A stretch of 64,000 nt of DNA from an uncultured Flavobacteriaceae bacterium (lineage in GTDB: Bacteria; Bacteroidota; Bacteroidia; Flavobacteriales; Flavobacteriaceae), in assembly GCA_947503005.1 (NCBI GenBank), contig CANNCA010000001.1, positions 62,001 to 126,000 of the forward strand, written 5' to 3'. Of the stretch, positions 16,954 through 25,576 are shown one piece after another. A model generated the notes under the pieces. The model searched no databases. It was not told where the DNA came from and worked only from the letters and a program-made list of their open reading frames with translations. A program made the position numbers and the translations under genes. Every line of letters starts with the position of its first letter. Within the stretch, counting starts at the first letter, position 1.

Positions 16954-17892
16954 TTATCCTACCACAAGCCCTATGAAACGCACTAAAATAGGCACGGCAA
17001 TGGAAGCAATGAGTACTAACTCTTTGATATTTGCCTTTTTTATGGATTCCACATAGTTAGTTAAGAAAATCACTGCTGGAAAAAAAGTAATCATAATGGG
17101 ATAGTCATCCGCCGACTTTGTCAAAATTTTCACTACCAGTCCGATTACGAAAGAAAGAGCAATCAATCTCATGGTCACAATCTTGCCCAAACCAGCTTTT
17201 CCGAGTTTTAAGAAGGCATAGACACTCAATACAAAAATTGCCAGAATGTAGAGTACCAGCTTAGAACTATTCGCAAGATTTAGAAAATAAGAAGTGTCAA
17301 AATTGAAACTTAGTTGATAATGATCAGTAAGAAAATTGGTATTTCCCGTTAAGGTCAGGATGCCATAGCCAACCATAAAAACCGCAAAAATGCCAGCAAA
17401 CGGAACCAGCCAATTTCTCACGTTTTTTGGTTCATAGATGTAAATCGCCGCCAATACGAGCAGTAGATACAGTAACGCCCAATCATAAAAAATACTGGAT
17501 ACTACTACCCAAATGGTAGCATCGAATACTTTTAGCTTGATATTTTTCAGCGAACGTAAACTAATCAATCGCCTAGAGGCAAGCAATAAGAATAAACTAC
17601 AAAGAATAGCGTCATTATCCAGTAAGGTTTCGGGGAAAGCAGTAATCAAAATTGCGTAGAACAAAATCGCAAAAGAATTGGGCTCCGTCAATTTGTTTCT
17701 TTTTACGATAAAGTCGACCACAAAAACGCTGAATAGCAATAATGCCAATACAACTAGTTTTATGACGAGCTCTTCTGGAGTATTCTCCATATCGAACACC
17801 ACAAAATGCCAAAGCCAGTAAAAAAGAAACAAAAAAGTGAGTACAATGATGTAATTAATTGGCTTCGTCTTTCCAAAAATGCTTGAAATCAT
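16954..17892 (-). CDS. DUF6427 family multi-pass membrane protein
   Basis: This 312-residue protein has about eight to ten hydrophobic helices and few polar loops. N-terminus MISSIFGKTKPINYIIVLTF, conserved Lys/Pro in the first loop, and an adjacent DUF6341 gene read divergently match the flavobacterial DUF6427 family. Function is unknown; an envelope role is inferred from its place beside DUF4254 and GT9. Confidence 0.8.
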   Translation of the reverse strand: MISSIFGKTKPINYIIVLTFLFLFYWLWHFVVFDMENTPEELVIKLVVLALLLFSVFVVDFIVKRNKLTEPNSFAILFYAILITAFPETLLDNDAILCSLFLLLASRRLISLRSLKNIKLKVFDATIWVVVSSIFYDWALLYLLLVLAAIYIYEPKNVRNWLVPFAGIFAVFMVGYGILTLTGNTNFLTDHYQLSFNFDTSYFLNLANSSKLVLYILAIFVLSVYAFLKLGKAGLGKIVTMRLIALSFVIGLVVKILTKSADDYPIMITFFPAVIFLTNYVESIKKANIKELVLIASIAVPILVRFIGLVVG

Positions 17893-17911
17893 CGTATTGG
17901 TTATTCGGGAT

Positions 17912-17942
17912 TTTGCAAGTTGTTTATTATGCCCTATTTTTG
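17912..17942 (+). promoter_or_regulatory. Full consensus Bacteroidota promoter (TTTG-N19-TATTTTTG) for DUF6341 gene
   Basis: TTTG at 17912-17915, a 19-nt spacer, then TATTTTTG at 17935-17942: a complete match to the -33/-7 consensus of the Bacteroidota primary sigma factor. The start codon at 17964 gives a leader of about 17 nt. This is the best promoter in the window. Confidence 0.72.
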
Positions 17943-17963
17943 TGGGGTAAATATACTATTAAG

Positions 17964-18185
17964 ATGAAAGCATTCTTTGAAGGCATTGAGGATTTATTTG
18001 TAAACGTACTTTTTGCTCCATATGATATATTCCGTTTTATGGAAAGCTGGTGGGCCTCTAATGCGGTGAATTGGTTATTAGCAATTATCGGAATGGTCGC
18101 TTTCGTTTATTGGATGTTAGAGTTGAAAAAATACAACGACAATGGTGAAGAGGACAAGAGTATCACTTCCCATTCCTATTTGTAA
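17964..18185 (+). CDS. DUF6341 small membrane protein
   Basis: This 73-residue protein begins MKAFFEGIEDLFVNVLFAPY and has a single membrane helix (about residues 32-52, NWLLAIIGMVAFVYWMLEL) with an acidic C-terminal tail. It is a conserved flavobacterial mini-protein found between purD and DUF6427. The longer frame from 17859 overlaps the divergent neighbour and the promoter, so the start at 17964 was chosen. Function unknown. Confidence 0.82.
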   Translation: MKAFFEGIEDLFVNVLFAPYDIFRFMESWWASNAVNWLLAIIGMVAFVYWMLELKKYNDNGEEDKSITSHSYL

Positions 18186-18275
18186 AGTCCTCCCTCGGCA
18201 ACTTTTAATCTGGTACTTGGACTCGTCTTGAGTTGACAATACAACAACTGCGCTCAACAAAACATTGCTTCTGAT

Positions 18276-19547
18276 TTAAAGGTCAAAACCAATATCCTTA
18301 CGGTAGTTCATTTTATCAAATCTGATTTTTTCAATGTTTTGATAAGATTTTTCAAGGGCTTCCCTAAAATCTACTCCAAAGGATGTAATTGCCATTACCC
18401 TTCCGCCAGTCGTTACAACTTTTCCCTCTTTGAACTGGGTTCCTGCATGAAATACCAAGGAATCTTGAACTTCATTGAAGCCTTTAATTTCTTTACCTTT
18501 TTCATAAGCTTCGGGGTATCCGCCGGAAACCAACATCACCGTTGTAGCCGTGCGTTGGTCGATTTCAATTACCACCTCATCCAAGTTTTCATGGGCAACG
18601 GCTTGCAAGACCTCAAGAAAGTCATTTTTTATTCTGGGTATCACGACTTCCGTTTCAGGATCCCCCATACGAACGTTGTATTCAATCACCTTGGGTTCAT
18701 CGCCTACTTTAATCAAACCGATGAAGATAAAACCCTTGTATGGTAAATTATCCTTTTTAAGGCCCTCTACGGTCGGTTTGACCACTTCTGTGTGGATTTT
18801 GTCCATGAACACCTTATCCGCGAAAGGAACGGGTGAAATGGCGCCCATGCCGCCTGTATTGAGTCCTTTGTCACCCTCACCTATGCGTTTATAGTCTTTT
18901 GCAGTAGGCAATACTTTATAGCCGTTTCCATCGGTCAAAACAAAAACACTCAATTCAATACCATCCAAGAACTCTTCTATGACCACCGTTGCGCTCGCTC
19001 CCCCGAACTTCGCATCGACCAACATGGAGCGGAGTTCTGCTTTTGCGTCGTTTAAATCTTCTAGAATAACCACGCCCTTTCCAGCAGCCAAACCATCTGC
19101 TTTCAATACATAAGGTGGTTTTAAGGTTTCCAGAAAAGCATAACCCTCTTCCAAATTTGACGCGGTAAAGCTTTGATAGGCCGCGGTAGGAATCGCATGT
19201 CGCATCATAAACTCCTTTGCAAACTCTTTACTTCCTTCAAGCTGGGCGGCAGCCTTTTGTGGACCGATTACTGGAATATTTCGTAATTCAGTGTCGTTCA
19301 AGAAGAAATCGTGTATCCCATTTACCAAAGGGTCTTCTGGGCCAACCACTACTAAATCTATGTTTTCCGAAAGTGCTATTTTCTTTATGGCTTCAAAATC
19401 GTTGACACCAATTGGCATGTTTTTGGCAATGTTTGCGGTACCTGCGTTGCCAGGGGCTACAACAAGCTTCTTTAGTTTTGGGCTTTGGCTTAACTTCCAG
19501 GCCATTGTATGCTCGCGACCTCCCGAGCCAAGTATTAGAACGTTCAT
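18276..19547 (-). CDS. purD: Phosphoribosylamine-glycine ligase (GARS)
   Basis: This 423-residue ATP-grasp enzyme joins phosphoribosylamine and glycine in step two of de novo purine synthesis. It shows the N-terminal MNVLILGSGGREHTMAWKLS, the ATP-grasp loop PYVLKADGLAAGKGV and the metal-site segment EYNVRMGDPETEVV. Length is normal and all catalytic stretches are intact. It is convergent with the DUF6341 gene. A TATTTTTA element (one mismatch to the -7 box) lies close upstream. Confidence 0.97.
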   Translation of the reverse strand: MNVLILGSGGREHTMAWKLSQSPKLKKLVVAPGNAGTANIAKNMPIGVNDFEAIKKIALSENIDLVVVGPEDPLVNGIHDFFLNDTELRNIPVIGPQKAAAQLEGSKEFAKEFMMRHAIPTAAYQSFTASNLEEGYAFLETLKPPYVLKADGLAAGKGVVILEDLNDAKAELRSMLVDAKFGGASATVVIEEFLDGIELSVFVLTDGNGYKVLPTAKDYKRIGEGDKGLNTGGMGAISPVPFADKVFMDKIHTEVVKPTVEGLKKDNLPYKGFIFIGLIKVGDEPKVIEYNVRMGDPETEVVIPRIKNDFLEVLQAVAHENLDEVVIEIDQRTATTVMLVSGGYPEAYEKGKEIKGFNEVQDSLVFHAGTQFKEGKVVTTGGRVMAITSFGVDFREALEKSYQNIEKIRFDKMNYRKDIGFDL

Positions 19548-19865
19548 GCTATTGATTTGCCGTAAAAATAGAAATGTTTAAGCAATAGGCATGATGCCTT
19601 TTAGGAAAAGATAGGTTGCGAGGCTTGAAACTTTGTTTTTCCATATTTGAACTATCATACATGGCCTTCGCCCAGCTCCTTCCAAAGGAGAGAATAGAGA
19701 CTTAACATAAATCAAAATTCGAGTGAAACAGCCGCCTTTCTGCTTAACTTTCTTAAGCGAAGAAACCTAGAAATCGCCAATGTTAAATTTTTGTCATGAA
19801 ATGTTATTCGTCGATATTTTTTAACCCTTAACCGGCGCTCAATACGCCTATTTATTGAATATCGC

Positions 19866-19885
19866 AATAATCGTATACGATTATT
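19866..19885. repeat. Perfect 20-bp palindrome AATAATCGTA/TACGATTATT
   Basis: Both arms match perfectly with no spacer. The right arm recurs at 11980-11989 in the patatin/DUF2064 divergent region. It could bind a dimeric regulator or a recombinase; no T-run follows, so it is not a classic terminator. Confidence 0.5.
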
Positions 19886-19962
19886 TTAGTTTGTTGCACA
19901 GATTCAAGCAGCCCATTTAACGTATTCTTACTTCACTTCTTGTCGATATATTTATACTTCAT

Positions 19963-19993
19963 AAAAAACCCAGCCGATTTGGCTGGGTTTTTT
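19963..19993. terminator. Rho-independent terminator of the polysaccharide cluster
   Basis: A-run, CCCAGCC stem, 5-nt loop GATTT, GGCTGGG and T-run; the structure is symmetrical and works in both directions. It lies 23 bp after the stop of the UDP-xylose synthase gene, the last gene of the cluster. Confidence 0.85.
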
Positions 19994-20015
19994 AACTATT
20001 TGATGTCTTCGATAT

Positions 20016-21002
20016 TTACTTTTTGTTGCGTTTTGTAAAATCGCGATGTTCCGTTCGTTCCAATTCCTCTTTTGACAAGGTTTTGAAATACTCAAATGTT
20101 TTTCGCATACCTTCTTCGCGACCTACTTTTGGCTCCCAACCCAAAATTTCCTTTGCTTTGGAAATATCTGGTTGTCGTTGCATTGGATCATCCTGTGGTA
20201 AATCCTTATAGATTACTTTTTGAGTCGTTCCCGTCAATTTTATGATTTCCTCGGCAAAGTCGCGAATTGTAATTTCATGTGGATTACCAATATTTACTGG
20301 GAGCGTATAGTCACTCATCAACAAACGATAAATTCCTTCGATTTCATCATCCACATAACAGAAGGAACGTGTTTGCGAACCATCACCGAAAACAGTCAGG
20401 TCTTCTCCACGTAGTGCTTGACCCATAAAAGCCGGTATTACCCGTCCATCGTTGAGTCGCATCCTAGGCCCATAGGTATTAAAAATACGTACAATACGTG
20501 TTTCAACCCCGTGAAAACGGTGATACGCCATTGTTATGGACTCCTGAAAACGTTTTGCCTCGTCATACACCCCTCTAGGGCCAATGGTATTCACATTTCC
20601 ATAATATTCTTCGGTTTGTGGGTGTACCAAAGGATCTCCATAAATTTCCGAGGTCGATGCGATTAAGATTCGAGCGTTCTTTTCTTTGGCTAAACCTAAA
20701 AGGTTGTGTGTACCTAAAGCCCCTACTTTCAACGTTTGAATGGGTATTTTCAAATAGTCGATAGGACTCGCCGGTGAAGCGAAATGTAGAATATAATCCA
20801 ACTCCCCGGGAACATGCACAAACTTGGTCACATCATGATGGTAGTACTCAAAATTCTCTAATTTGAACAGGTGTTCAATGTTCTTTAGGTCCCCCGTGAT
20901 AAGATTATCCATCGCGATAACGTGGAAACCTTCTTTGATAAATCGGTCACAGAGGTGGGAGCCTAAGAATCCCGCTGCGCCTGTAATTAAGATTCGCTTC
21001 AT
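20016..21002 (-). CDS. UDP-glucuronate decarboxylase (UDP-xylose synthase)
   Basis: This 328-residue short-chain dehydrogenase oxidises and decarboxylates UDP-glucuronate to UDP-xylose. It has GAAGFLG at 8-14 (NAD binding), Tyr146 and Lys150 (YxxxK), STSEIYGDP at about 116-124 and the UXS-type stretch [20 protein letters not shown]. These features separate it from UDP-glucose epimerases. It is the last gene of the polysaccharide cluster, followed by a terminator. It has its own promoter box, so it may be expressed separately. Confidence 0.88.
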   Translation of the reverse strand: MKRILITGAAGFLGSHLCDRFIKEGFHVIAMDNLITGDLKNIEHLFKLENFEYYHHDVTKFVHVPGELDYILHFASPASPIDYLKIPIQTLKVGALGTHNLLGLAKEKNARILIASTSEIYGDPLVHPQTEEYYGNVNTIGPRGVYDEAKRFQESITMAYHRFHGVETRIVRIFNTYGPRMRLNDGRVIPAFMGQALRGEDLTVFGDGSQTRSFCYVDDEIEGIYRLLMSDYTLPVNIGNPHEITIRDFAEEIIKLTGTTQKVIYKDLPQDDPMQRQPDISKAKEILGWEPKVGREEGMRKTFEYFKTLSKEELERTEHRDFTKRNKK

Positions 21003-21150
21003 GAAATAGGTGGTATTTGACTCGATAATCGAGATTTAAAATGCTCCGATGCTTGCGTCGAAATCAATATTAATCTTCATTCTAATGCCTCGTGATATCG
21101 CCTCAAGGTTATTTACTATGTAACGCAAGAATATTCTAAAAATTGAAAGG

Positions 21151-21158
21151 CAAAAGTA
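21151..21158 (-). promoter_or_regulatory. -7 promoter box (TACTTTTG) upstream of UDP-xylose synthase
   Basis: An exact TAnnTTTG match on the minus strand with a partial -33 (TTGT) at the right distance. It predicts a leader of about 144 nt, longer than at other genes here. The 222-bp gap holds no other recognisable feature. Confidence 0.45.
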
Positions 21159-21224
21159 GTTTCAGGTAAAAGAATGTACAATTATACTAGGCAAACGACC
21201 AAATACCTTGTCAAAACCTCGTTT

Positions 21225-22592
21225 TTAGACTCCCCTAGAGAACAAAACCGTTGTTATTGTCTTTAATATAATCCTTAAATCTAAAGTAATCGACCTGTTC
21301 TTGATGTAATAGAAGTCATATTCAAGTTTCTTTATGGAATCTTCCAAATTCTCCCCGTACTTGTACTTTACCTGTGCCCAGCCTGTGATGCCTGGTCGAA
21401 TTAAATGGCGTACGTTGTAGAAAGGGGTCAGCTTATTCAGCTCATCGACAAAGACCCTGCGTTCGGGTCTTGGACCTATGAACTGCATGTCTCCTTTAAT
21501 CACTGAAATGATTTGTGGCAGTTCATCCACGCGAAACAAACGGAGAATCTTACCAAAAGGAGTAATCCGTGCGTCATTCTTGGTCGCCATCTTGGCCCCT
21601 TGGCTTTCTGCATTGACGACCATTGAGCGAAACTTATAAATCTTAAACTCCTCCGCATGTAATCCCACTCTACGCTGGGTATAAAATAGTGGCCCTCGAT
21701 TGAAGAATAGATTCAATAACCAAACAAAGGGGATGCTCAGTACAAAAACAATTCCGACGATAAGTGATAGAAAAAAATTAATCAAAAAACCAAAGATGCG
21801 CTGTAAATACCTGATTTTTTTATTGCGCAACTGTAATATTTCATAGAAACTATCATTATGTGATTTAATGGGTAGCGCCTCATAGGTGTTTTCGTAAAAA
21901 GTGGTGAATGAGATAACTTCCTTACCGTTTAGAATAGACTTGAGTACCATTTTCTCCAGACTCTTGGGCAATTCATTGTATGATTTGATATTAACGATTA
22001 CCGCGTCAATTTTGTCCGTTGCCGTCAGAAAGAATTTCTTGTTAATGGCGGAGTCCTTCTGCAAGGAATAGGTCAATTTCACCTTATAGAAGGTTTTCTT
22101 TTCGTCACCATCGATAACTTTTATATCGTCTTGTAGACTACCATAAGTATTCTCATCATAGAGGTACAAAACGTTCTTGGTATCGGGAATGATGTCAAAT
22201 ACATTACGAAACAATAAACGCCACCCTGCAATCTGAATAGGCGTTAGTAATAGGAAGTACAATAATTTGATTCGCCAAAAACTGACATCGTAAACAATAA
22301 CCGCAAATAGGAATACCAAGAATACAAAAATACCACTGATATAGAGCGATTGGGAAACGATGTACCTGCGTTTCGTGATTTTTTCCAAATTGTAGAACTC
22401 CAAAACATAGGCTAGAAGTAAATATGTAAGAATTCCGAAAGTAAAAACACCAACTTTTAAACGTAACGAAATAAACTCGGCATCGATGGCATAATTGACC
22501 AGAACATTTATGGCCGCCACAATAATAGCCACATCTACCACCAGTAGAATAAACTTGCGTTCAACAGAATTTAAGATGGACGGTCGGGCCAT
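21225..22592 (-). CDS. Undecaprenyl-phosphate sugar phosphotransferase (WcaJ/WbaP type)
   Basis: This 455-residue enzyme starts the repeat unit by moving a sugar-1-phosphate onto undecaprenyl phosphate at the inner membrane. About four N-terminal helices (residues 10-125) and a middle soluble domain precede a fifth membrane segment (about 270-300). The catalytic bacterial sugar transferase domain carries KIYKFRSM, VDELPQIISVIKGDM and IGPRPERRVF. All signature elements are intact. The first sugar cannot be told from sequence. Confidence 0.92.
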   Translation of the reverse strand: MARPSILNSVERKFILLVVDVAIIVAAINVLVNYAIDAEFISLRLKVGVFTFGILTYLLLAYVLEFYNLEKITKRRYIVSQSLYISGIFVFLVFLFAVIVYDVSFWRIKLLYFLLLTPIQIAGWRLLFRNVFDIIPDTKNVLYLYDENTYGSLQDDIKVIDGDEKKTFYKVKLTYSLQKDSAINKKFFLTATDKIDAVIVNIKSYNELPKSLEKMVLKSILNGKEVISFTTFYENTYEALPIKSHNDSFYEILQLRNKKIRYLQRIFGFLINFFLSLIVGIVFVLSIPFVWLLNLFFNRGPLFYTQRRVGLHAEEFKIYKFRSMVVNAESQGAKMATKNDARITPFGKILRLFRVDELPQIISVIKGDMQFIGPRPERRVFVDELNKLTPFYNVRHLIRPGITGWAQVKYKYGENLEDSIKKLEYDFYYIKNRSITLDLRIILKTITTVLFSRGV

Positions 22593-22621
22593 GGTCAGCT
22601 AGTAATTTGACTTTGCAAAAA

Positions 22622-22656
22622 AAATCCTCTCCTTAGCCCTCTCTCCCAAGGAGAAA
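22622..22656. repeat. Degenerate pyrimidine/purine dyad in the GT2-WcaJ gap
   Basis: CTCTCCTT and AAGGAGAA flank a C-rich centre. It is similar in type to elements at 19665-19695 and 41359-41382. It may be a remnant of a dispersed extragenic repeat or a weak hairpin. Confidence 0.3.
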
Positions 22657-22728
22657 GAACAAATTCTGGCAGCTTCAAAAACATTGCCTTGAGAATCGAT
22701 TCATTTAACATGAAAAATCATTGTAAAC

Positions 22729-23472
22729 TCAAAAGTAACTTTTCAATTTCAAAATAATGGCGGAAAGGAGATAAAATGAAGATTTGAACCATGAGAGCCC
22801 CTCGACTTCTCTGTAGATTTTCCATTCGTATTTGAGGAGATCCATTTTATTGGCTGATATCGAAGCATTACCGGTGCGATAACTGGCCAAACATTCATTC
22901 AAACCATACCCATCGGTTTTTTTTAGCAAGTTCAGCCAAAGCCCGTAATCTTGACGCTTACGAATAGATGGCATATACTGTTTTCCGAAAAAATCAACAC
23001 TATAGATTACGGTTAAACAGCCAATTGGGTTTTTGTATAAAGCACTCTTGTAAGTTACAATAGGATTACACTTCACATACTTTGAAAGTTTTTGACCCTT
23101 TTCATCCATCATGTCGTAATCTGTAAAACTAAAATGATAGTCATTCTTCTGCATAAAGAGCAATTGCTTCTCCAATTTTTGGGGATACCACTGATCATCA
23201 CTATCCAAAAAAGCAATATAATTTCCTTGAGCCAATTCAATAGCCTTGTTTCGAGCGATGCCGGCACCACTATTTTCTTCAAGACGGTGGTATTTGATTC
23301 TGTGGTCTTTTGATTGATACGATTTAATGATGCTTTCACTATCATCGGAAGAGCAATCGTCGACAAGAATGTGCTCCCAGTCCGTATATGTCTGAGCTTG
23401 GACAGATTTTATGTTCTCCGAAATATACCTTTTGGAGTTGTAGACTGGAGTGATAATAGAGATTAAGCTCAT
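22729..23472 (-). CDS. Glycosyltransferase family 2
   Basis: This 247-residue GT-A enzyme starts SLISIITPVYNSKRYI, has the acidic metal site DSDD in GNYIAFLDSDDQWYP (about residues 86-100) and a C-terminal hydrophobic end. It probably adds one sugar to the lipid-linked repeat unit in the cytoplasm. Donor and linkage are unknown. It is within the minus-strand cluster, 49 bp after the GT-C gene. Confidence 0.88.
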   Translation of the reverse strand: MSLISIITPVYNSKRYISENIKSVQAQTYTDWEHILVDDCSSDDSESIIKSYQSKDHRIKYHRLEENSGAGIARNKAIELAQGNYIAFLDSDDQWYPQKLEKQLLFMQKNDYHFSFTDYDMMDEKGQKLSKYVKCNPIVTYKSALYKNPIGCLTVIYSVDFFGKQYMPSIRKRQDYGLWLNLLKKTDGYGLNECLASYRTGNASISANKMDLLKYEWKIYREVEGLSWFKSSFYLLSAIILKLKSYF

Positions 23473-23521
23473 TTGCTAGGTCTGTGTCAACTAAATAGAA
23501 AGATTTTCGGTTAATCGAATC

Positions 23522-25576
23522 TTATTCAGATAGAATGACATTTTTCACTTTGAATTCTTCACTTTTTGTGCATCCTCTAAAAATTCCAAAGGAGAACTCT
23601 TCATACTTCTTTAAGTTGGGACTGAATTCATGCGACACATACATAGTATTACCATACCTTACTGTATTTTCTTTGGAAATCGTGAAATCCCATCCCTCGA
23701 AACCAGCTTCCATTCTATCATCAGGAAGCTTATCCATATCCTCGTCAAATGGTTTGCCATGGAAATAGAATCGGCAACCGTTCCAATCTTTGGTCTTAGC
23801 TGCTAAAAAGTCGAATTTAAAATATAGCCTGTTCCCCTTTTCAATTTTAATCTCCCGTAAAACCAAATCTTCACGAATGGCTACTGAATCTTTGAATAAG
23901 GATGTTGCGTTTTTATTATCGAACGCAGTTTCCATTCTTCGAAACTCCGCATTTTTCTCTGTGTCATTATAGAAAATAAAATACTTGCCGTATTGTTTGT
24001 TAGAATTGAATATGCCGGGTAAAACATAGGTCGTCAGTTGTCTATTATTGTTGACTTCCGAAACCAGAACTACATCATTTGATTGAAAACTGCGAATACT
24101 ATTGCGAATGAAGCTCTTGAAATTTTCACCATTTGTGGGTATCGCCGAAGGCAGTTCTTTTTTTGATAAAAATGCCTTGAAATCTTGATTGATTGGATAG
24201 TCAATTGTTACCAATCTCCGATTTTCCCTGTCATCGATTTCTTGAACTGCCTTGGTTATATTGTTTTTCGCACTTGGAAATACTGTTTTCAAGTAGTTCT
24301 TTGAATAACCCCAAATGGGCAGAAAAATAATCGCAGCTATTATACCATATAAATAGATTGGTTTTCCCTTTTTCTTAAAATCACTGTTCTTCAGAATACG
24401 CCCAATAATTTGGTCCAACATAACGCCTGTGATGAGTATCAATGCAACAAGAAATGGAAGTATATTCCTATCGCTATATAACTGTTGCTTTAGAATAAGC
24501 GCTATAGACAAGAGAATTATACCAATAAACCCTACCCAGGGCAATACCGCCTTTCTGGGCATCCATTTTATTCCAAAAAACAGTATAACAGGGAATAAGA
24601 AAACCAAGCCTCCCAATGAATAATAAACCTCGCCTATCATTTCCCTTAAATTGTAAAGCTTGAAGTGCTCAACTACTTGTCCTTTATTGCCCGTTGCATA
24701 ATGCCAAAAGTTTGAGAAATAGTCATGAACTACTGCGTTGAAAACTTCTTTGCTATAAAAAATATTCCAGTTGATCAGACAAAAGAAAAATAAGGTAAAT
24801 AGAATCAATAGCGCACTTGCCGTCAGTCGTTTTTCCAAAGTCTTGAACTTTAAGACTAACAAAGTAGCAAGTAAGATGATAATGAACAGGACCGAAAATT
24901 TAAGCGATATGGTTATAGCGAATAAAAAGGAGGAAAAAATAATCCAAAACCAACTTATTCGCTTTTTTCCTGCTATAAAGAAATAGAGCCATATCAGTAG
25001 GTTCATCATTGAAACCAACAATGGCTCAATATAAAAGAGGCTTCGTTCTTCCAAAGCCAAAAGGTTAATCCCAACCAAGGTGGCCACCATGAACATTCCC
25101 ATGTAGTACTTGTTTTTCCATAATAAAAAGACCAAGGGAATAAAGGAAAGAAACATAAAAACAATGGCCTGTAACTTCAGGTAATAATGAAAATAGCGAA
25201 GATTGGGATCTTCCATATTGTCTTTCAATCTGGAACTTGAAGTTTTATAATTGTTTACGAAATAATTATGCCCTGGGTATTTCCAACCATCTTCGTAAAT
25301 ATTACCCCCCATATGATCAATCATACCTACCATTGCCCCGGGATAAAATAAATAGGTAAACATTCTTGGTCCGTTTAATGCCCTATGAACCGTATTATCA
25401 GGTGTAAGCTTAGGATGTATAGTAGCAATGGTATAATACTCATCTACATGAAAATCATGCATATGGTTTTTATTATAGTTCACTTGAAGCACAACCACTG
25501 TAAAAAACAACAAGAGTAAAGCTGCAAGCAATAGCTTATATTTTGTAAAAAATAAGTACAGGTCGTTGTTTTTCAT
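23522..25576 (-). CDS. GT-C-fold membrane glycosyltransferase-like protein
   Basis: This 684-residue protein has about eleven to thirteen membrane helices (residues 14 to ~450). The first periplasmic loop contains FHVDEYY (Asp45-Glu46), the acidic site position of GT39/GT83-type enzymes that use lipid-linked donors. The C-terminal ~220 residues are soluble, presumably periplasmic, with a beta-rich end. It abuts the kinase-fusion gene without a gap, so they are co-translated. It may add a residue or substituent to the polymer in the periplasm; this is an inference. Confidence 0.65.
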   Translation of the reverse strand: MKNNDLYLFFTKYKLLLAALLLLFFTVVVLQVNYNKNHMHDFHVDEYYTIATIHPKLTPDNTVHRALNGPRMFTYLFYPGAMVGMIDHMGGNIYEDGWKYPGHNYFVNNYKTSSSRLKDNMEDPNLRYFHYYLKLQAIVFMFLSFIPLVFLLWKNKYYMGMFMVATLVGINLLALEERSLFYIEPLLVSMMNLLIWLYFFIAGKKRISWFWIIFSSFLFAITISLKFSVLFIIILLATLLVLKFKTLEKRLTASALLILFTLFFFCLINWNIFYSKEVFNAVVHDYFSNFWHYATGNKGQVVEHFKLYNLREMIGEVYYSLGGLVFLFPVILFFGIKWMPRKAVLPWVGFIGIILLSIALILKQQLYSDRNILPFLVALILITGVMLDQIIGRILKNSDFKKKGKPIYLYGIIAAIIFLPIWGYSKNYLKTVFPSAKNNITKAVQEIDDRENRRLVTIDYPINQDFKAFLSKKELPSAIPTNGENFKSFIRNSIRSFQSNDVVLVSEVNNNRQLTTYVLPGIFNSNKQYGKYFIFYNDTEKNAEFRRMETAFDNKNATSLFKDSVAIREDLVLREIKIEKGNRLYFKFDFLAAKTKDWNGCRFYFHGKPFDEDMDKLPDDRMEAGFEGWDFTISKENTVRYGNTMYVSHEFSPNLKKYEEFSFGIFRGCTKSEEFKVKNVILSE

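Larger units (their letters stand above)
19548..20015. other. Intergenic region: palindrome and terminator, no gene seen
   Basis: This 468-bp gap contains a degenerate pyrimidine/purine dyad (19665-19695), a perfect 20-bp palindrome (19866-19885) and a strong hairpin terminator (19963-19993). No coding frame of credible quality or structured RNA was recognised. Confidence 0.6.

Noticed and set aside
19866-19885. Reading the palindrome as a dif (XerCD) site
   Set aside because: The arms are symmetrical with 10 bp between the AATAA/TTATT elements, unlike the 6-bp centre between different XerC and XerD halves.
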